Source: Ascaphus truei
Taxonomy: Eukaryota > Chordata > Amphibia > Anura > Ascaphidae
DNA: 64,000 nt
Assembly (NCBI GenBank): GCA_036426205.1
Contig: CM071570.1
Coordinates: forward strand, 2,433,997-2,497,996
Direction of reading: 5' to 3'
The translations under genes were made by a program, and so were the position numbers. The notes under the pieces were generated by a model that saw nothing but the letters and a program-made list of their open reading frames with translations, was not told the DNA's origin and searched no databases. Positions 34,150-46,579 of the stretch are shown here, piece after piece. The stretch's first letter is position 1; every line of letters starts with the position of its first letter.

Positions 34150-36060
34150 AGTGTAATCACGCTTTATGTAGAGTGGAACACAGTTATTGTAGACCTACTG
34201 TATTGCACTACTTTCCTTCTTGCACTATTGGAACAACTTTCTTTTTTTATTCCGGGAGTGAAGCCCCAGCCGAAAAGTATGTCGGAGTGGGAGTGCTTTG
34301 CTGGGACCCCTTCCTCGTTCGCGTATACGACCATTTGTGTCTAACATACTGGCTGTTCTTCGGACATCTCATTACCCTGATGTGCTATGTGCCTCACCTT
34401 CATCTCTATTACTGGATATCTATACCCATAGAGAGTGAAGTAGAAATAGAACCCAAATACAGCACTCAGGTTCACGCTGTGTGTTAAGTGAATGATTTAA
34501 AACATAACTTTATTGTATCTCATATATAAAATAATGGGTGTTAAAAACTGACGACCTGAAGGAATAGTGACCTTCAATACTAGAACCATATAGGTTTAGG
34601 GTCTAGAGTGTAAATGTGTTCTGTAAAAGACAGATAGCACATTTAGCTAAAATCCTTAAGAGGATCTATCCAATCTATACTCACTGGCTCTAAGGAGAGT
34701 ACTGATGGCCGCAAGCGCCTAAAGCGAACCAAGTAGGGCTAGATAGTTATTGTGTGCTCAGGGACTATCAGGTAAGTAGCTACCGGTCACTCATAATGCT
34801 AACAAGGTAAATGAGGAGTTAAGACTCCAGTCAGTAATTGTAATGACCTTTAAATAGGTGCGGTGCTTGGTCTGATTGACCTATGGTGCCCTGCTATAGT
34901 GTAGAGTAATAGTGAGGGTCTGACCCCTAATAACCTCAGTAGTAGTGTACACAGGTTAATTGCACTATGTGCAGACTAATGCAGGGAAGAGCACACTGAC
35001 ATATATAGCTGTTGGTAGCAACCAAAGAAAGGTAGTTTAGTCCTCTCTAATACTGGCATTGGTTGTTCTATTTATGGTAGAGGTACTTAGCACATATTAG
35101 GTCCCCTGCTTTACAGCGAGCTGCACTGGATACTATTACCACTCAGGGATTCCCTGATAGCAGCCTATAGGGACTCTACAGTTTTCAACAGCACTCAGAC
35201 TGCTTATATTTGTAATTGTTTTCAATGATCCCTGGTTTAAGGAGGTATCAGTCACTGTACAAGAGTATACCTGTCCTCAGGGTCACAACATTTACAGTTT
35301 ATCACTCATTCAGCAGCTGAGAGCTTACTATTACCTATTATCGCCTCTGATTTTTATTGTGTAGCTACTTACCTGATAGTCCCTGAGCACACAATAACTA
35401 TCTAGCCCTACTTGGTTCGCTTTAGGCGCTTGCGGCCATCAGTACTCTCCTTAGAGCCAGTGAGTATAGATTGGATAGATCCTCTTAAGGATTTTAGCTA
35501 AATGTGCTATCTGTCTTTTACAGAACACATTTACACTCTAGACCCTAAACCTATATGGTTCTAGTATTGAAGGTCACTATTCCTTCAGGTCGTCAGTTTT
35601 TAACACCCATTATTTTATATATGAGATACAATAAAGTTATGTTTTAAATCATTCACTTAACACACAGCGTGAACCTGAGTGCTGTATTTGGGTTCTATTT
35701 CTACTTCACTCTCTATTGTGCATTTACCCAAAGCACCGTTCATTTACTACTTGTCTGAGGCAGTAGCAGGGGCTCCCCTATCAATTTGCTATCTATACCC
35801 ATATCAAAGACTCCATCGCTGCAAGCCGAGTATCCCTCTTTTCAATATCTTGCATTTTTTATGGTAGGAGGTACGTATATGGGACTCTGCTGTTTCAGAT
35901 GTAAATTTATTTCTGGACACTATTTACTCTGGGATTTTGCCCTCAGGATATACTGTGCTCTTGTTACACTATACATTTTGTGCAGGTTCTTTTCATACAT
36001 TCTGGTACTAGGCCTTTAATAGCTATTTATCGCTTATACACTTTTTTTTACTCTTTGCAT
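34150..36060. repeat. Host repeat interrupted by the foldback insertion
   Basis: Removing 34431-35803 joins two flanks into a continuous AT-rich segment that ends in cacttttttttttactcttt-like sequence near 36038-36055, resembling the gttttttcactctttt tail of the element at 62464-63465. This suggests the host is itself a retro-inserted repeat. Its left edge is uncertain. Confidence 0.35.
34431..35789. mobile_element. Foldback element with perfect 356-bp arms and 14-bp target duplication
   Basis: Arms 34428-34783 and 35361-35716 are exact inverted copies over all 356 bases by direct comparison, with a 577-bp spacer and a 73-bp unpaired right tail. The whole insertion is bounded by the perfect direct repeat tatctatacccata at 34417-34430 and 35790-35803. 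Duplications of this length fit LINE-type target-primed reverse transcription. No reverse transcriptase or transposase frame is present. A short frame across the left boundary (34173-34487) mixes host and element sequence and has no recognisable domain. Confidence 0.9.
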
Positions 36061-36329
36061 GACGTAGACCCGTTGTCAGCATAAGGGATTTTCACTAACA
36101 ACTCCCGTACAGCTGCTGATCTGATCCACTGTTTGTCCCAACTCGACTATTGGTCATGGCTATTCTGCTGTTAACATGTATTTGTATCATGCTGCTACTT
36201 ACTTGAGAGATTATTTGTCATTCTGATACTGACCTTTTGACTTACAGTTGTGAAGGTGTATGTACCACTCTCTTGCCATACACTTTGTGACCAGCCGGTC
36301 CTGATGATACAGAGCAGAGCCATATGGAG

Positions 36330-36494
36330 CAGAGATGGCCAACTGCAGTCCTCAAGGGCCACCAACAGGTCAGGTTTTCAGGATATCCCTGCTTCAGCAC
36401 AGATGGCACTGATTGAGCCACCTACGCTGAAGCAGGGATATCCTGAAAACCTGACCTGTTGGTGGCCCTTGAGGACTGCAGTTGGCCGCCCCTG
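36330..36494. mobile_element. Palindromic hAT MITE, 165 bp
   Basis: Starts cagagatggccaactgcagt and ends with the inverted actgcagttggccgcccctg. The arms are nearly complementary for about 68 bases each, so the copy is almost one hairpin. Flanking 8-mers (atatggag / atagggtt) match only partly. The best-preserved palindrome of its family here. Confidence 0.85.
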
Positions 36495-36794
36495 ATAGGG
36501 TTCCTCTCTATCTGTATGAGTGCGCTTCTCTAGCTGGGAAACCACAAAGTAACACTGAACACATGTAGTTATAGATCGACATGATTGAGATCCCCCTCAC
36601 TCTGGGACCACTAAAATTTGATCTGGAATCTTCCATCCCCAAATTATTAACCCCACAGGGAAATCCCTAGTCACTATGACTACTAGGGTAAGGATTCACC
36701 TTCTACAAAGTATCCTTATCTAGAGACATATTAGGCACCTTCTACAAGGTGGGTGTGGCTAAACAATTGTCTTAATTACTTTGCAATATATATG

Positions 36795-37085
36795 TAGCCC
36801 TTTTTCTGACGATCCCAAACAGACTACTGGTCACTGTACACAACCTGTGGCTCCAGGAGATCTGAACCTCCGCTAGCTGGGAGCCTGGGGTAACACTTAT
36901 AGCGCAGCGCCTCCACTTACCCAGGATCCCCGTGATGTGAGATTCCCCTGGGCAAGAAACATACCACAGCACACATATGAATGCAACCAGTTTTACTGTA
37001 ACGCAATAATACCTTATCACTTTATCATATTAATTCACACATAGCATATAACCTAACACATAACCTATAACACTATCCTTAGCAG
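36795..37085 (-). mobile_element. LTR-like block copy 3, left part
   Basis: Starts TGTAGCCCTTTTTCTG and shares the caggagatctgaacctccgc and gcgcagcgcctccacttacc segments with copies 1 and 2. It is cut at 37085 by the foldback insertion and continues at 39771. Confidence 0.6.
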
Positions 37086-39770
37086 GTAATAGTGGGGGTG
37101 GGGGGAGTGGATGGACTGGGCGCTTCCCAAGTGATAACAAATATAAAAATAGTGTTATAAGTGAAACACAAAATATACACAAATACACCTTACACCAAAA
37201 AAAGTGAATTACAAATATTAAGTGTAAATTTTGATCAGCTCAAACTGTCCTGTTGTGGGACAGTTCCAAGTCCCAGGATATGAGCATTTTTTTGCTTGGA
37301 GGTGGGAGGAGCGAGGAAATACCACGGTATAAATAGAAGAAGAAAAAATATATTTAGTGCAGACTGTAATAACACTGCTCGAATGTTTGATGTCAACAAG
37401 ACTGAGAAACTCCACAAACAATCGCTGCAATATATCAACCAGCCCAAGAGCATCCTTCTCTCTCTGGCTGGAGCCCTCTTTAAAGCCTCTGGTATCAGGA
37501 TATATCCCTCAATGGATGGATCGAGTTTGGAATAAAGGAAACCACAATAGTGCATACGTATTTCAACTCAATATATTGCATGTTTATCACAGATGTAAGG
37601 AAACTCACATTTTCCATCTATTAATAAAAGGATGTTGGAGAAAACCGCTGGCCGAAAGGCCAATTTGAAGCTGTTGTCCAGTTTTCACTCGCTCCTTGCC
37701 GTGGGCTTCGCATGTGTCAACCGGGCCGTCGCGTCACTTCCGCTCTTGCGTCACAGCTACGGGCGTGAAGCCAAACTGGAACTATACAGCAGTAGGTTTG
37801 CCAGTCCCTTACTGAAGCCAGTCCTCTCAATTACATCTACGCGTTTCGCAAACTGCTTCTGCTGGTATGATGTAATTATAAGAGTACCATGGTGCATATA
37901 TAGGTCCCTTTAATTGAATATTTTTGAGAATATATATATAACATTCCCCCTCAGCGCGTCCGCACATAGCGCGAGGTCCAAACCATTAGTAGTTACCCCA
38001 CCCTGTACTGCACGCACCCTTTATTCGAGCAAATACCCACGTATGTACCTGGCAGATACCTGGAAGCGCCGCTCCTCACCTCTGACAAGCCCCGTTGCGT
38101 TTGCTTCCCCGCCTGGTTCATGCCTGCTGGACGGGCGGACTGATCTGTTAAATGATAATGAGTTAGGATTTAATAGGCTGCAATTCTTCGCGTGTCTACC
38201 AGATGAGCATAAATTCATGAATTGTAATGCCTATATATTATATATACTGTGCAGTATTGCAGCCAGACGGGAATAAAATGTTCAATATCCCTGCTTAGAA
38301 AATACCTCAATGCACTCGGGCAGAAAACAGTCACAAACCTCAATACACCCGGGTATACCCGAATTCGTGGGACTAGCCGAGCTTGAATAAAGTTTGTCGC
38401 CAGTGTATATGCATACCTATTTGATGAACATAAAATAAGTATATGACTATATTAAAAATGAAGAGAGATGACTAGATGAGAAGAGCGATAAGACATCTTA
38501 ATAATGCAATAACAAATGAAATATTTAAAGAATGAATATAAATGCATATAATGACAATAGCATGCATATAGTGGAATAGAAACACTTGTTGTAATTACCT
38601 TTTTTACTCTTTTTTTTACCATTAATATATAGCTTTATCCCTCTCTTTTTTTACTATGTATTCACTTGGGTCCTCTATTTTAAAAGGTATTTACAACAAG
38701 TGTTTCTATTCCACTATATGCATTTTATATTTCATTTGTTATTGCATATTATAAATTATGTCTTATCTCTCTCTTCCTCTAGTCATCTCTCCATTCTTTT
38801 AAATATATTTCATATACTTATTTTATGTTCATCAAATAGGTATGCATATACAGGGGGTATACACCCTTTTATTCTTAAGATAAATGGATTATAATTACCT
38901 ATGTATTATGCTTTTTAAACTTATCTATATTTGTGTTTAGTATTTAATAAAGAATAATGTATTTTATGTGATAATGTAACTACTAATGGGTTTTGGACCT
39001 CGCGCTATGTGCGAGCGCTGAGGGGGTTAATATTATATATATATTCTCAAAACTATTCAATTAAGGGACCTATATATAGCACCATGGTACTCTTATGCAA
39101 TTACACTCCTGACGAAGCAGTTTGCGAAACGCGTAATTATGAGAGTGTGACTGACGTTGAATGAGAGGGCCAGTGTCGACCAGAACAGGCACCCAGAGAG
39201 TGCAACTATTTTCGCTGTTATGTGGTCCAGTGTTGTGTAGACTAAGTGCGCACCGCCCTTAGATCTGTTAGCGAAGCGAGCGGAGAGTGACGCACGGGAC
39301 GGTGACACTATCGAAGGAAGCCCACGGCAAGGGCAGGGTGAAACACTGAGACACAGCTTCAAATTGTCCTTTCTGACCAGCGGTCTCTCCACCATCCTTT
39401 TTAATATATGGAAAGAAATGTGAGTGTCCTTATCATCTGTGTATAAACATGCAAAGATATTGAGTGAATAAGTATGCACTATTTGTGTTTCCTTTATTCA
39501 CATAACACGCATCCATCCATTGAGGGATATCCTGATACAGAGGCTTTAAAGGGCTCGACACCAGAGAAGAGAAGGATCTCTGGCATGTGATATATTGCAG
39601 CGATTTTTGTGAGTTTTAGTCTTGTTGGACATACAAAACATCTGGAGATAGTGGTACATGAGTCAGTACTTCAGCTGATATATATTTTAGTTTTTTTCTC
39701 TTGCTAGTATACCGTGGGGGTATTTTACCGGCGCTGCCTCCCAAGCCTCCACCAGAACTCCAAGAAAAAA
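37086..39770. mobile_element. 2.7-kb imperfect foldback element inserted in an LTR-like block
   Basis: Bounded by the perfect 14-bp duplication actatccttagcag (37072-37085, 39771-39784), with caagaaaaaa just before the right copy. The left arm (from about 37300) and right arm (to about 39745) are inverted copies with indels. Examples are ggatatatccctcaatggat versus atccattgagggatatcc, caatttgaagctgt versus acagcttcaaattg, and cgcgaggtccaaaccattag versus ctaatgggttttggacctcg. The left arm has an extra unpaired stretch near 37990-38400, and 37086-37290 is unpaired. Both arms carry a gcgaaacgcgt(a) motif next to gcagtttgcgaaa. No enzyme frame is present. Confidence 0.85.
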
Positions 39771-41075
39771 ACTATCCTTAGCAGCAACGCCTAACACCCT
39801 AATAACTGATACCGTCCTTATAAACGGTGTGTTGGCTTAGCCACACTCCGTAATGAGTACTGTCGTCTGTCCCGGCTCAACCGCGTGTTCCACACCGTGT
39901 CCCTGTCGGTATGTATTTGAAAGGTCTCAGCGTCCTTTGGCCAGCGCCTGTTGAGCCGTGTTGGTGCACTTGATGGTAGTAGTATCTTGCCGGTATTCAC
40001 GGCGGTGACAGGCACAGCTTCTAAAAAGGATCCATCGATCCGACATGTGGCCTCCAGATTTCACGGTGTCCAGCCGTCTTGGTCCCAATATGTGCATAGA
40101 ACCCGGCCATCACTTGTGCTTCTCCCTAACTGTTACTCAGTAAGGATGGGTTCCTGTCCCTATAGGGCTTCCCTGCAGCACTGCAACCTACGGTGACTTT
40201 TCAGGGATACTCCTAGGGGCCTGCGGGAAGAACTGTCCTATGCAGGGCGGGTCTGACCCCCTGCAACCCACACTACCTTCTCCTTCACACGCTCCCGTTC
40301 CCCTCTCCCTAGCTCTCTCCTCTGCTTAACCTGCGACAGCTGCACGTGCACTCACACAATACCGCCAGCACCGCACTGCACATCACCCTGGTACCTGCAG
40401 CAACTGCACTGGCACTCAACCTGGTGTCTCCTTGTCAGCGCACACAAGCACTGACAGCTGTGTCACTGCAAGACTACACACCCACCTAAGTGACAGGGTC
40501 CCTACCTTAGGGGCCTTCCCTCAGCACTCCTACCCACTACCATTGGATTGGGGGCCTGCCTGGCCTGGGGATTACCTTACCTGGTGTAGGAGCCACTTGC
40601 TCCCTACACCCTAACCTCCCCCCCTTCCTGCTCCCAGCTCCAACTCGACTCACTCCTAAGCCCGCGAAAAAGTATCTATCTCCCTTGCTGAGAATCCTTA
40701 GCCTCATTGGCCCACTCGGGACCCGATGGGTATTTGGGCCCTAAGCCTCCATGGGACTTGTAGTCCCGTGGAGCTCTGGTTGCATTGGGCCCGCGTGCGC
40801 GCTTGTCCTGCGCGATGCGCGAGTCCTGATGGCCGGCCGCAACCCCCGCACTTTACTGCGCATGCGCAACCACTGCGCATGCGCGCGCAAACCGTCATGG
40901 GAGGCCCCCGCTATCCAGGTGCGCCGCATGAGCCTCGGGAGCGGCTCCAGCCCGGCCCCCCACCTTCTCGTCATGCCGGCAGGTCCGTCGCTGCCTCCGT
41001 CGGTGGCACCCCATAGACCGCTTGGCACGCAGGAGGGGGGTCTGCGGACCAAAAAGAGACCGGGGTCATACAAAT
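39771..41075 (-). mobile_element. LTR-like block copy 3, right part
   Basis: Continues 36795-37085. The promoter-like region has attgg at 40706 (CCAAT on minus), gggacttgtagtcccg at 40754-40769 (ZNF143-like ACTACAAGTCCC on minus) and two exact NRF1-type tgcgcatgcgc sites (40857-40868, 40874-40885). The distal boundary near 41075 is approximate. Confidence 0.5.
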
Positions 41076-41089
41076 ACATAGACTAACTG

Positions 41090-42050
41090 CACACATTTCT
41101 CTTAAGGACCATTACCTAGGATTAACCCCTTAAACACTCCCTGTAGGACCATGCACCGGACTAATAGACAAGCACATCCCCCTGCGATCTGCACTAATAC
41201 ATATAGAATAGATATACTGACTATTTATACCATATAAGCCCAGTCTGACAGAGAGTGAGTCACAAATTAGTCTCTTACAGACTGAAGCTGTGTGACACAC
41301 ACACACACACACACAACCCGAGAAAACACAGCAGTCCCTTCATCTCCCATTACCTCCTGCAGCATAATAGGATATAGAGCAGCCCAGCTACTGTATATCT
41401 CAAAGTGAAAATCTCTTGTACCTTCGTAATTAGATTATCACTTTTTAATATGGAAACACGTCCAATAAAGTTTATCATATTTGATCTCCCTACTGAATTG
41501 AAATATATTTGTTAGCTCTCGCTTGTAAGAATCAGCAATACATTGCAGCGCAAGCTGGTTCAAATGTTTTCAATAGCAAGTCATTAACAAGTCACGGTGA
41601 TGTTCTCTATTTATACTTGTTTCATTTCATGCACATCCGCAAGGCATAAATGATTACTGGTCTAACCACAGTAGTGTGCTGATCGAATGTCACCAGCCGA
41701 AATTACCTTTCATTCCATCTCCGTGCTGCAAACAACCAAGACATCCTACAGTCACACAGTTTACGTTTGAAACATAAACACCCTACTAAAATAATTACCC
41801 ACATTCACAGTGTCATTTTAAATACCAGTTATATATTTAGTGTGAGCTTGACTCCAGCGTTTTTCATTTGTGTAATGTACCTACCAGTATAGCATACTGA
41901 ATATAAATGAGGGTTGCCATGCATTTAGCAGTTTTTTTTGCCCAGGGTCTGTGCAAGGGTAATCCAGTGCCGCTAGGCAAACCCTTCAGCACACAATCAT
42001 CAACTTTCGGGGGAAAGCTGTCATGATGTCATGATGTCATGATTCATGTC
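41090..42050. other. AT-rich DNA, nothing recognised
   Basis: A (CA)n run at 41296-41315 and a triple catgatgt at 42021-42044 are the only local structures. Confidence 0.4.
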
Positions 42051-42079
42051 AAACCGCAAAAAATTTTATACCCAATAGT

Positions 42080-42240
42080 ATCTCTCCCCCCCCTTCCCCA
42101 TCCTTCTCTCCCCCCCCTCCCCCTCCTTCCTCCCCCCCCCCCTCCCCCACCCATTTCAATTAAAAATGCCAGGCTGCGGTCCCCCCCCCTCCCCCACCCA
42201 TTTCAATTAAAAATGCCAGGCTGCGGTCTTGAGGCTAAGA
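42080..42240. repeat. C-rich tract with a 47-bp direct duplication
   Basis: catttcaattaaaaatgcca plus ggctgcggt occurs at 42152 and 42199, within long C/T runs. The adjacent inverted gcgatcgcctagg at 42385-42400 links the block to the repeat at 28870. Confidence 0.75.
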
Positions 42241-42429
42241 AGGGGAGAGGACCTGTGCTGAGGCAGCGGCGAACCGCTGGGGCGTCCTCCTCCCATGGCC
42301 GCCATCCCCCACTCCCGAAGCCCTGCTCTGCTAAAACCACCCGTCCTTGTTGTTGTCCTCCACTGCCCAAGAAGTGTAGCTCTAGGCGATCGCCTAGGTC
42401 GCACTGGCCCTGTTATATGCCATAGGACA

Positions 42430-43300
42430 ACTTCCAGCCAACTCAAGCGAATAAACCAGAAGAGATCTATGGACCACTTCATGAGCCTTAATGTTACACC
42501 ACTAAGCATACACATCATACCTTGCATCTTTTATGTGGTCCCATAACTCTACTGTATCATTACTGTACATTGCACACTATACTATAAATGTGGATGCCTT
42601 CTATATAATTACTAACACACACATGATCTATGCTGAAGCAGGAGGAATATTTTTGTGAGGCCATGGTAGCCTCCATGCTGATTTCCCCTCACCACAACAT
42701 ATAAAGCTATGCAAGTGTTCGTGTGTTTCTATGTCTGTATAATTTAATGATCAGAACAATTAGGCAGAAAGAAAATAAGCAAATCTGGCGATGGAGATGC
42801 CCCAACAAAAGCGATGGGAACAAGCTATTAAATACTGAAGAACTCAAACAAAATAAAGCAAAAAAAGATTACACAGTGATGATACGTTTCTAATATAATC
42901 GTTTTACTAAACAAATCCACCACAAAGGGAAGCAATAAGCATCAACGCAGGCACCTTAAGGGAGCTATCAGCAAAGATACAATCGTTTGAAAGCGTTGCC
43001 CTATTCAATATGCAGTGAAGCCAGTTGTCCCGGTCATTGAAGACCTCTTTCCATTAGAATGGGGCCAAAAGGTTTCCCAGACAAGAAAATGCAGCTTCAG
43101 AAATTCTGAAAAGGGGATTATGCGCACTGGTGCAATGTGTTAACACCGTGAATCCCCCTGTTAGACCCTGTCTCCAAGGGCCAATGTATGTTATCACCAG
43201 ATCTGGGTGTGATACTCTGCATCTGCATTTAGTGAATCTCCCCTTTTGTGGTGTAACAGCATAATATACTGTATATTATAATATTCAATATCTGTACTAC
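42430..43300. other. AT-rich DNA, nothing recognised
   Basis: No structure seen. Confidence 0.4.
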
Positions 43301-43309
43301 TAAAATGTT

Positions 43310-43630
43310 AATGCATGCCCTCAGTCTCTCCCACCTGGGCCACTGCAACCTTCTTCTAAATGGTCACACTGCCTAGCGGCTCTGTACTCTTGAATCTATT
43401 CAAAATGCTGTTGTTGTGAGGATAACCTCACTCTCCTCTCAAGGCACATCTTCTCTCTATGCCTCATGTCACTGCAGCTCTCTCGCGCCTACAACCTCGA
43501 ACATGCTCTGAGCTCCCTTCCTCCCAATGCGCATCACACACCTCTCTAGCTTCAAAACCCATAAAAAAAATTAACATGATCAACAAAGCATTGCCCACTA
43601 CTAACTAAACGACTTTATGCCCTTATACAC
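43310..43630 (+). pseudogene. L2-clade LINE fragment, C-terminal part of reverse transcriptase ORF
   Basis: In the plus strand, broken frames give LSLSHLGHCNLLLNG and then SIQNAVVVRITSLSSQGT, corresponding to the L2 LD(Y/H)CNxLL...LQxVQNAAAR region downstream of the RT catalytic core. Stops and frameshifts show it is dead. Both ends are truncated, and the hAT element at 43640 follows directly. Confidence 0.7.
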
Positions 43631-43639
43631 AGTCTAACC

Positions 43640-43925
43640 CAGCGGTGCGCAAACTTTTTGAGCTGCAGCCCCCGTCCTGGGAGCCGCAGCATTCGTGGCC
43701 CCCCCTCTCCCAATGTCTCTGTGTCAAATGACACCGCGGGTCATGTGATGTCACGTGACCCCACCGTATCATTTGACGAAGACCGGTTGGCAGGTAAGGG
43801 AGTTACAGGGGCCTCACGCCTCCCCCGGCATTTAACTTAAATGCCATGGGGTAGAGCGCGGGGCCTCTGTAACCGCCCGCGTCCCCCTCTAGAAATTCTC
43901 TCGCCCCCCAGTTTGCGCAGTGCTG
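43640..43925. mobile_element. hAT MITE, 286 bp
   Basis: Left CAGCGGTGCGCAAAC and right GTTTGCGCAGTGCTG, flanked by gtctaacc (43632-43639) and ctctaacc (43926-43933), 7 of 8 matching. The interior has cacgtgaccccaccgtatca and the ttaacttaaatgcc segment. Confidence 0.88.
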
Positions 43926-43999
43926 CTCTAACCAATCTACACCCACTGTTTTTGTTGGCCTTCCCACATGCAGATTTGATTGTAAATTCTTCTGGTCTG

Positions 44000-45411
44000 G
44001 GACACATTTTTGTAAAAATGATAAAGCACTAGCTGGTGGCAGCTACGTATATAAATGTATATATGCATACATACAGTTCTCAGAAATGGGTTGAAAATGG
44101 TTCAAAGAACTTGACGTGGAAAATATCCAATTCAAGCACTCACACTTCCTTTGCCCCTTCATTTTTTTTGATTGAACAGAATAAAAGACTTCTCTATTTT
44201 TTCTTTTTAGTTCTGTGCAATAGCTCTCTAATGAAACTGTAACTGCTTTTAAATACATAGATTATTTTTAGAGGAAAACAAAAGTTTCAAGCAGGCTTCG
44301 ATTCAAGAAAATAAAAAGTAACTCGCCTACCACGGTTATGCATAACAGTATGAATTACTGGCCTACATGAACAAAATGTCATTCTCTCCATGATACATAG
44401 TACATACTAACATTGTATAAAACTCCTCAGTCACCCCCCAGAACTCCCCCCTCTAACACATACACCTAACCACACAGAAGCTCTCCATGACCATGAAGAC
44501 CCCTTCACCCCCTCCTTCCCCCACATGATAAATACCCTTCCCCTCACCTCTCCAAATGATGCAGGAAGGATTAAACTTAATCAACCATTATTGGGTTTGA
44601 CTCCTGTCCGGTATTATTGTTGACTCCTGAGTCCGTCACAGGACTGTAATTAAGGCACCAAACTGCAACGCACAGACAGCATGAGTGACATAGCTGTCAA
44701 TCAACGTGGTAGCATCCAAAGTCACGCCCCACAACGCCTTGCAACGGAGGACACAAGGCATTGTAGGGCACAAGTTTGTTCTAAGAAACATAGAAAACGG
44801 GATAGGAAAGCTATTTACAGAAAGCATTGAGCAGTCAATGAAAGGAAAATAAACTTGAGGGTTGGAAAGCTCTGTACATTATCGATGTTCTTCCCCTAAA
44901 AGGTATTACAACCGACAATTCATCTACATTTCACCAGGGTCAATACACCTTGAAGATCTCTGAACTACCAAAATAAACAAAACAGAGAATGTGGTACTCC
45001 CTCAAAATGGAGAAATTAACAACTATCCTCATAGATAGTGCACTAAATTCTCGAAAACCTGGCAACCCTAGCTGATATATGCCAGTTTCCCCGACGGCGG
45101 GGCGGCCCCCTCACACACGGCATTTAATTCCTGCGTAGCACCCTCCCTATGGGCCCGCTGAACTCGCCTTGCAGTTAAGTCACTCTATATAGTGCTTTCC
45201 ATTATTGTGATTAAAGCTCTCTGAGTTCCGAGAACATAGTCTGTGCCTAATGTATCCAATGCTTTTAAAATCTTCACTTCCTGTGTGTGGTAAAGTTATC
45301 GCTATACACTAAACCCCCTCAATCTTTTTTATTTTGTACCCCTTTACACCCCCCCCCCCCACCACTGTATTTTACAATGTCAAAAATAAAATAAAAACTA
45401 CAAGTAAAAAA

Positions 45412-45442
<31 letters not shown>

Positions 45443-46170
45443 TAAAAACAAAAAACTTCTTTTGGTGTGAAGTCACAGAACTACTGTAAACAAAAGTTCC
45501 CAAGCGTATTTACTTACAATTATGTCACTACAGCTCTTAATTGTGTTCTGGTTGAAAAAATGATCAAGCTATTGAAAAATTTCCAGTTAAATATGAAAGA
45601 GATTAAAGTCTATTAACATATAGCTTCTATATGTATCCACTTTCATCACAATTCAGCCCAGAAAAATCCTTGTTCAACAAACCCGATTTTGTTGTATTCT
45701 CTAGTGCACCAATGAAAACACAGGGCATGTCAAAAAAGGCAAGCAAAAAACATCGCTTCGATTTCAAGCATGAGGCAAAAGAAAATTAAATCCCTTAAAG
45801 ACTGAAAACACATACGCTGACTGGAACATTTTAGAGAGCCGTTTACAGTAAGGACAAATGCAGACCAACTCATGAGCTCCATGCAATGCTGTCGTCACTC
45901 TGAAAAAGAAAGTGTCTGTACAAACTGTAAGAGAAAGAGCTTGTTTATAAATATATTTTGGTAAGCGCTGAACCAAAGTATTATGAAATGGGAAGAAAAA
46001 GTCTACTACAGTACCTCACATGGATGCACAAGCTGCTAACATTTAACATGGTGCAAAGCGATGGGCTGCTTTATTGAAGCCTGTATCCTAGCAACCACAA
46101 TATTCATGGAGTATTGTGGATGAAATGAACAGAACTTTCTCATTAAGGAAGAAAAACAGTTGTCGATTTC
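44000..46170. other. AT-rich DNA with low-complexity tracts
   Basis: Poly-C at 45350-45362, and (TA)n followed by poly-T at 45412-45443. A short GC-rich patch at 44640-44800 is unassigned. No coding domain recognised. Confidence 0.4.
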
Positions 46171-46180
46171 TGATCCAGAC

Positions 46181-46570
46181 CAGTGTTTTTCTACAGGGGT
46201 TCCCTTGGATTCCCCAGGCATCCCTGTCATTTCCAAGTCCTTTGAAAATGGTAGCATATACAGAGGAATTTACAATGCATCTGATCTCAGATGCGCTATT
46301 AGAGAGGGTTGGGGTTCCTTACAATGCATCTGATCTCAGACGCGCTATTAGAGAGGGTTGGGGTTCCTTACAATGCATCTCATCTTAGACGCGCTATTAG
46401 AGAGGGTTGGGGTTCCTTACAATGCATCTGATCACAGATGCGCTGTTAGAGAGGGTTGGAGTTCCTTACAATGCATCTGATCACAGACGCGCAATTAGAG
46501 AGGGTTGGAGTTCCTTACAATGCATCTGATCATAGACACGCTATTTAGAGAGGGTTGAGGTTCCTCAGAA
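46181..46570 (+). repeat. hAT-like left end followed by a 49-bp tandem array, 6 copies
   Basis: cagtgtttttctacaggggt at 46181 resembles a hAT terminus. From 46270 a 49-bp unit (ttacaatgcatctgatctca...) repeats at 46270, 46319, 46368, 46417, 46466 and 46515 with a few substitutions. The right terminal repeat is not clear. The frame across the array repeats out of phase, so it is not a coding repeat. Confidence 0.8.
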
Positions 46571-46579
46571 TTTCACAAT

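Noticed and set aside
34173..34487. 104-codon frame rich in aromatic residues, membrane-protein-like
   Set aside because: It crosses the insertion boundary at 34430, so it cannot be an ancestral gene, and no family is recognised.
40741..41086. Frames of about 110 codons on both strands
   Set aside because: The CpG-rich promoter-like part of an LTR block. No conserved domain.
46270..46565. CRISPR-like array
   Set aside because: Same reason: a tandem repeat without spacers, in vertebrate DNA.
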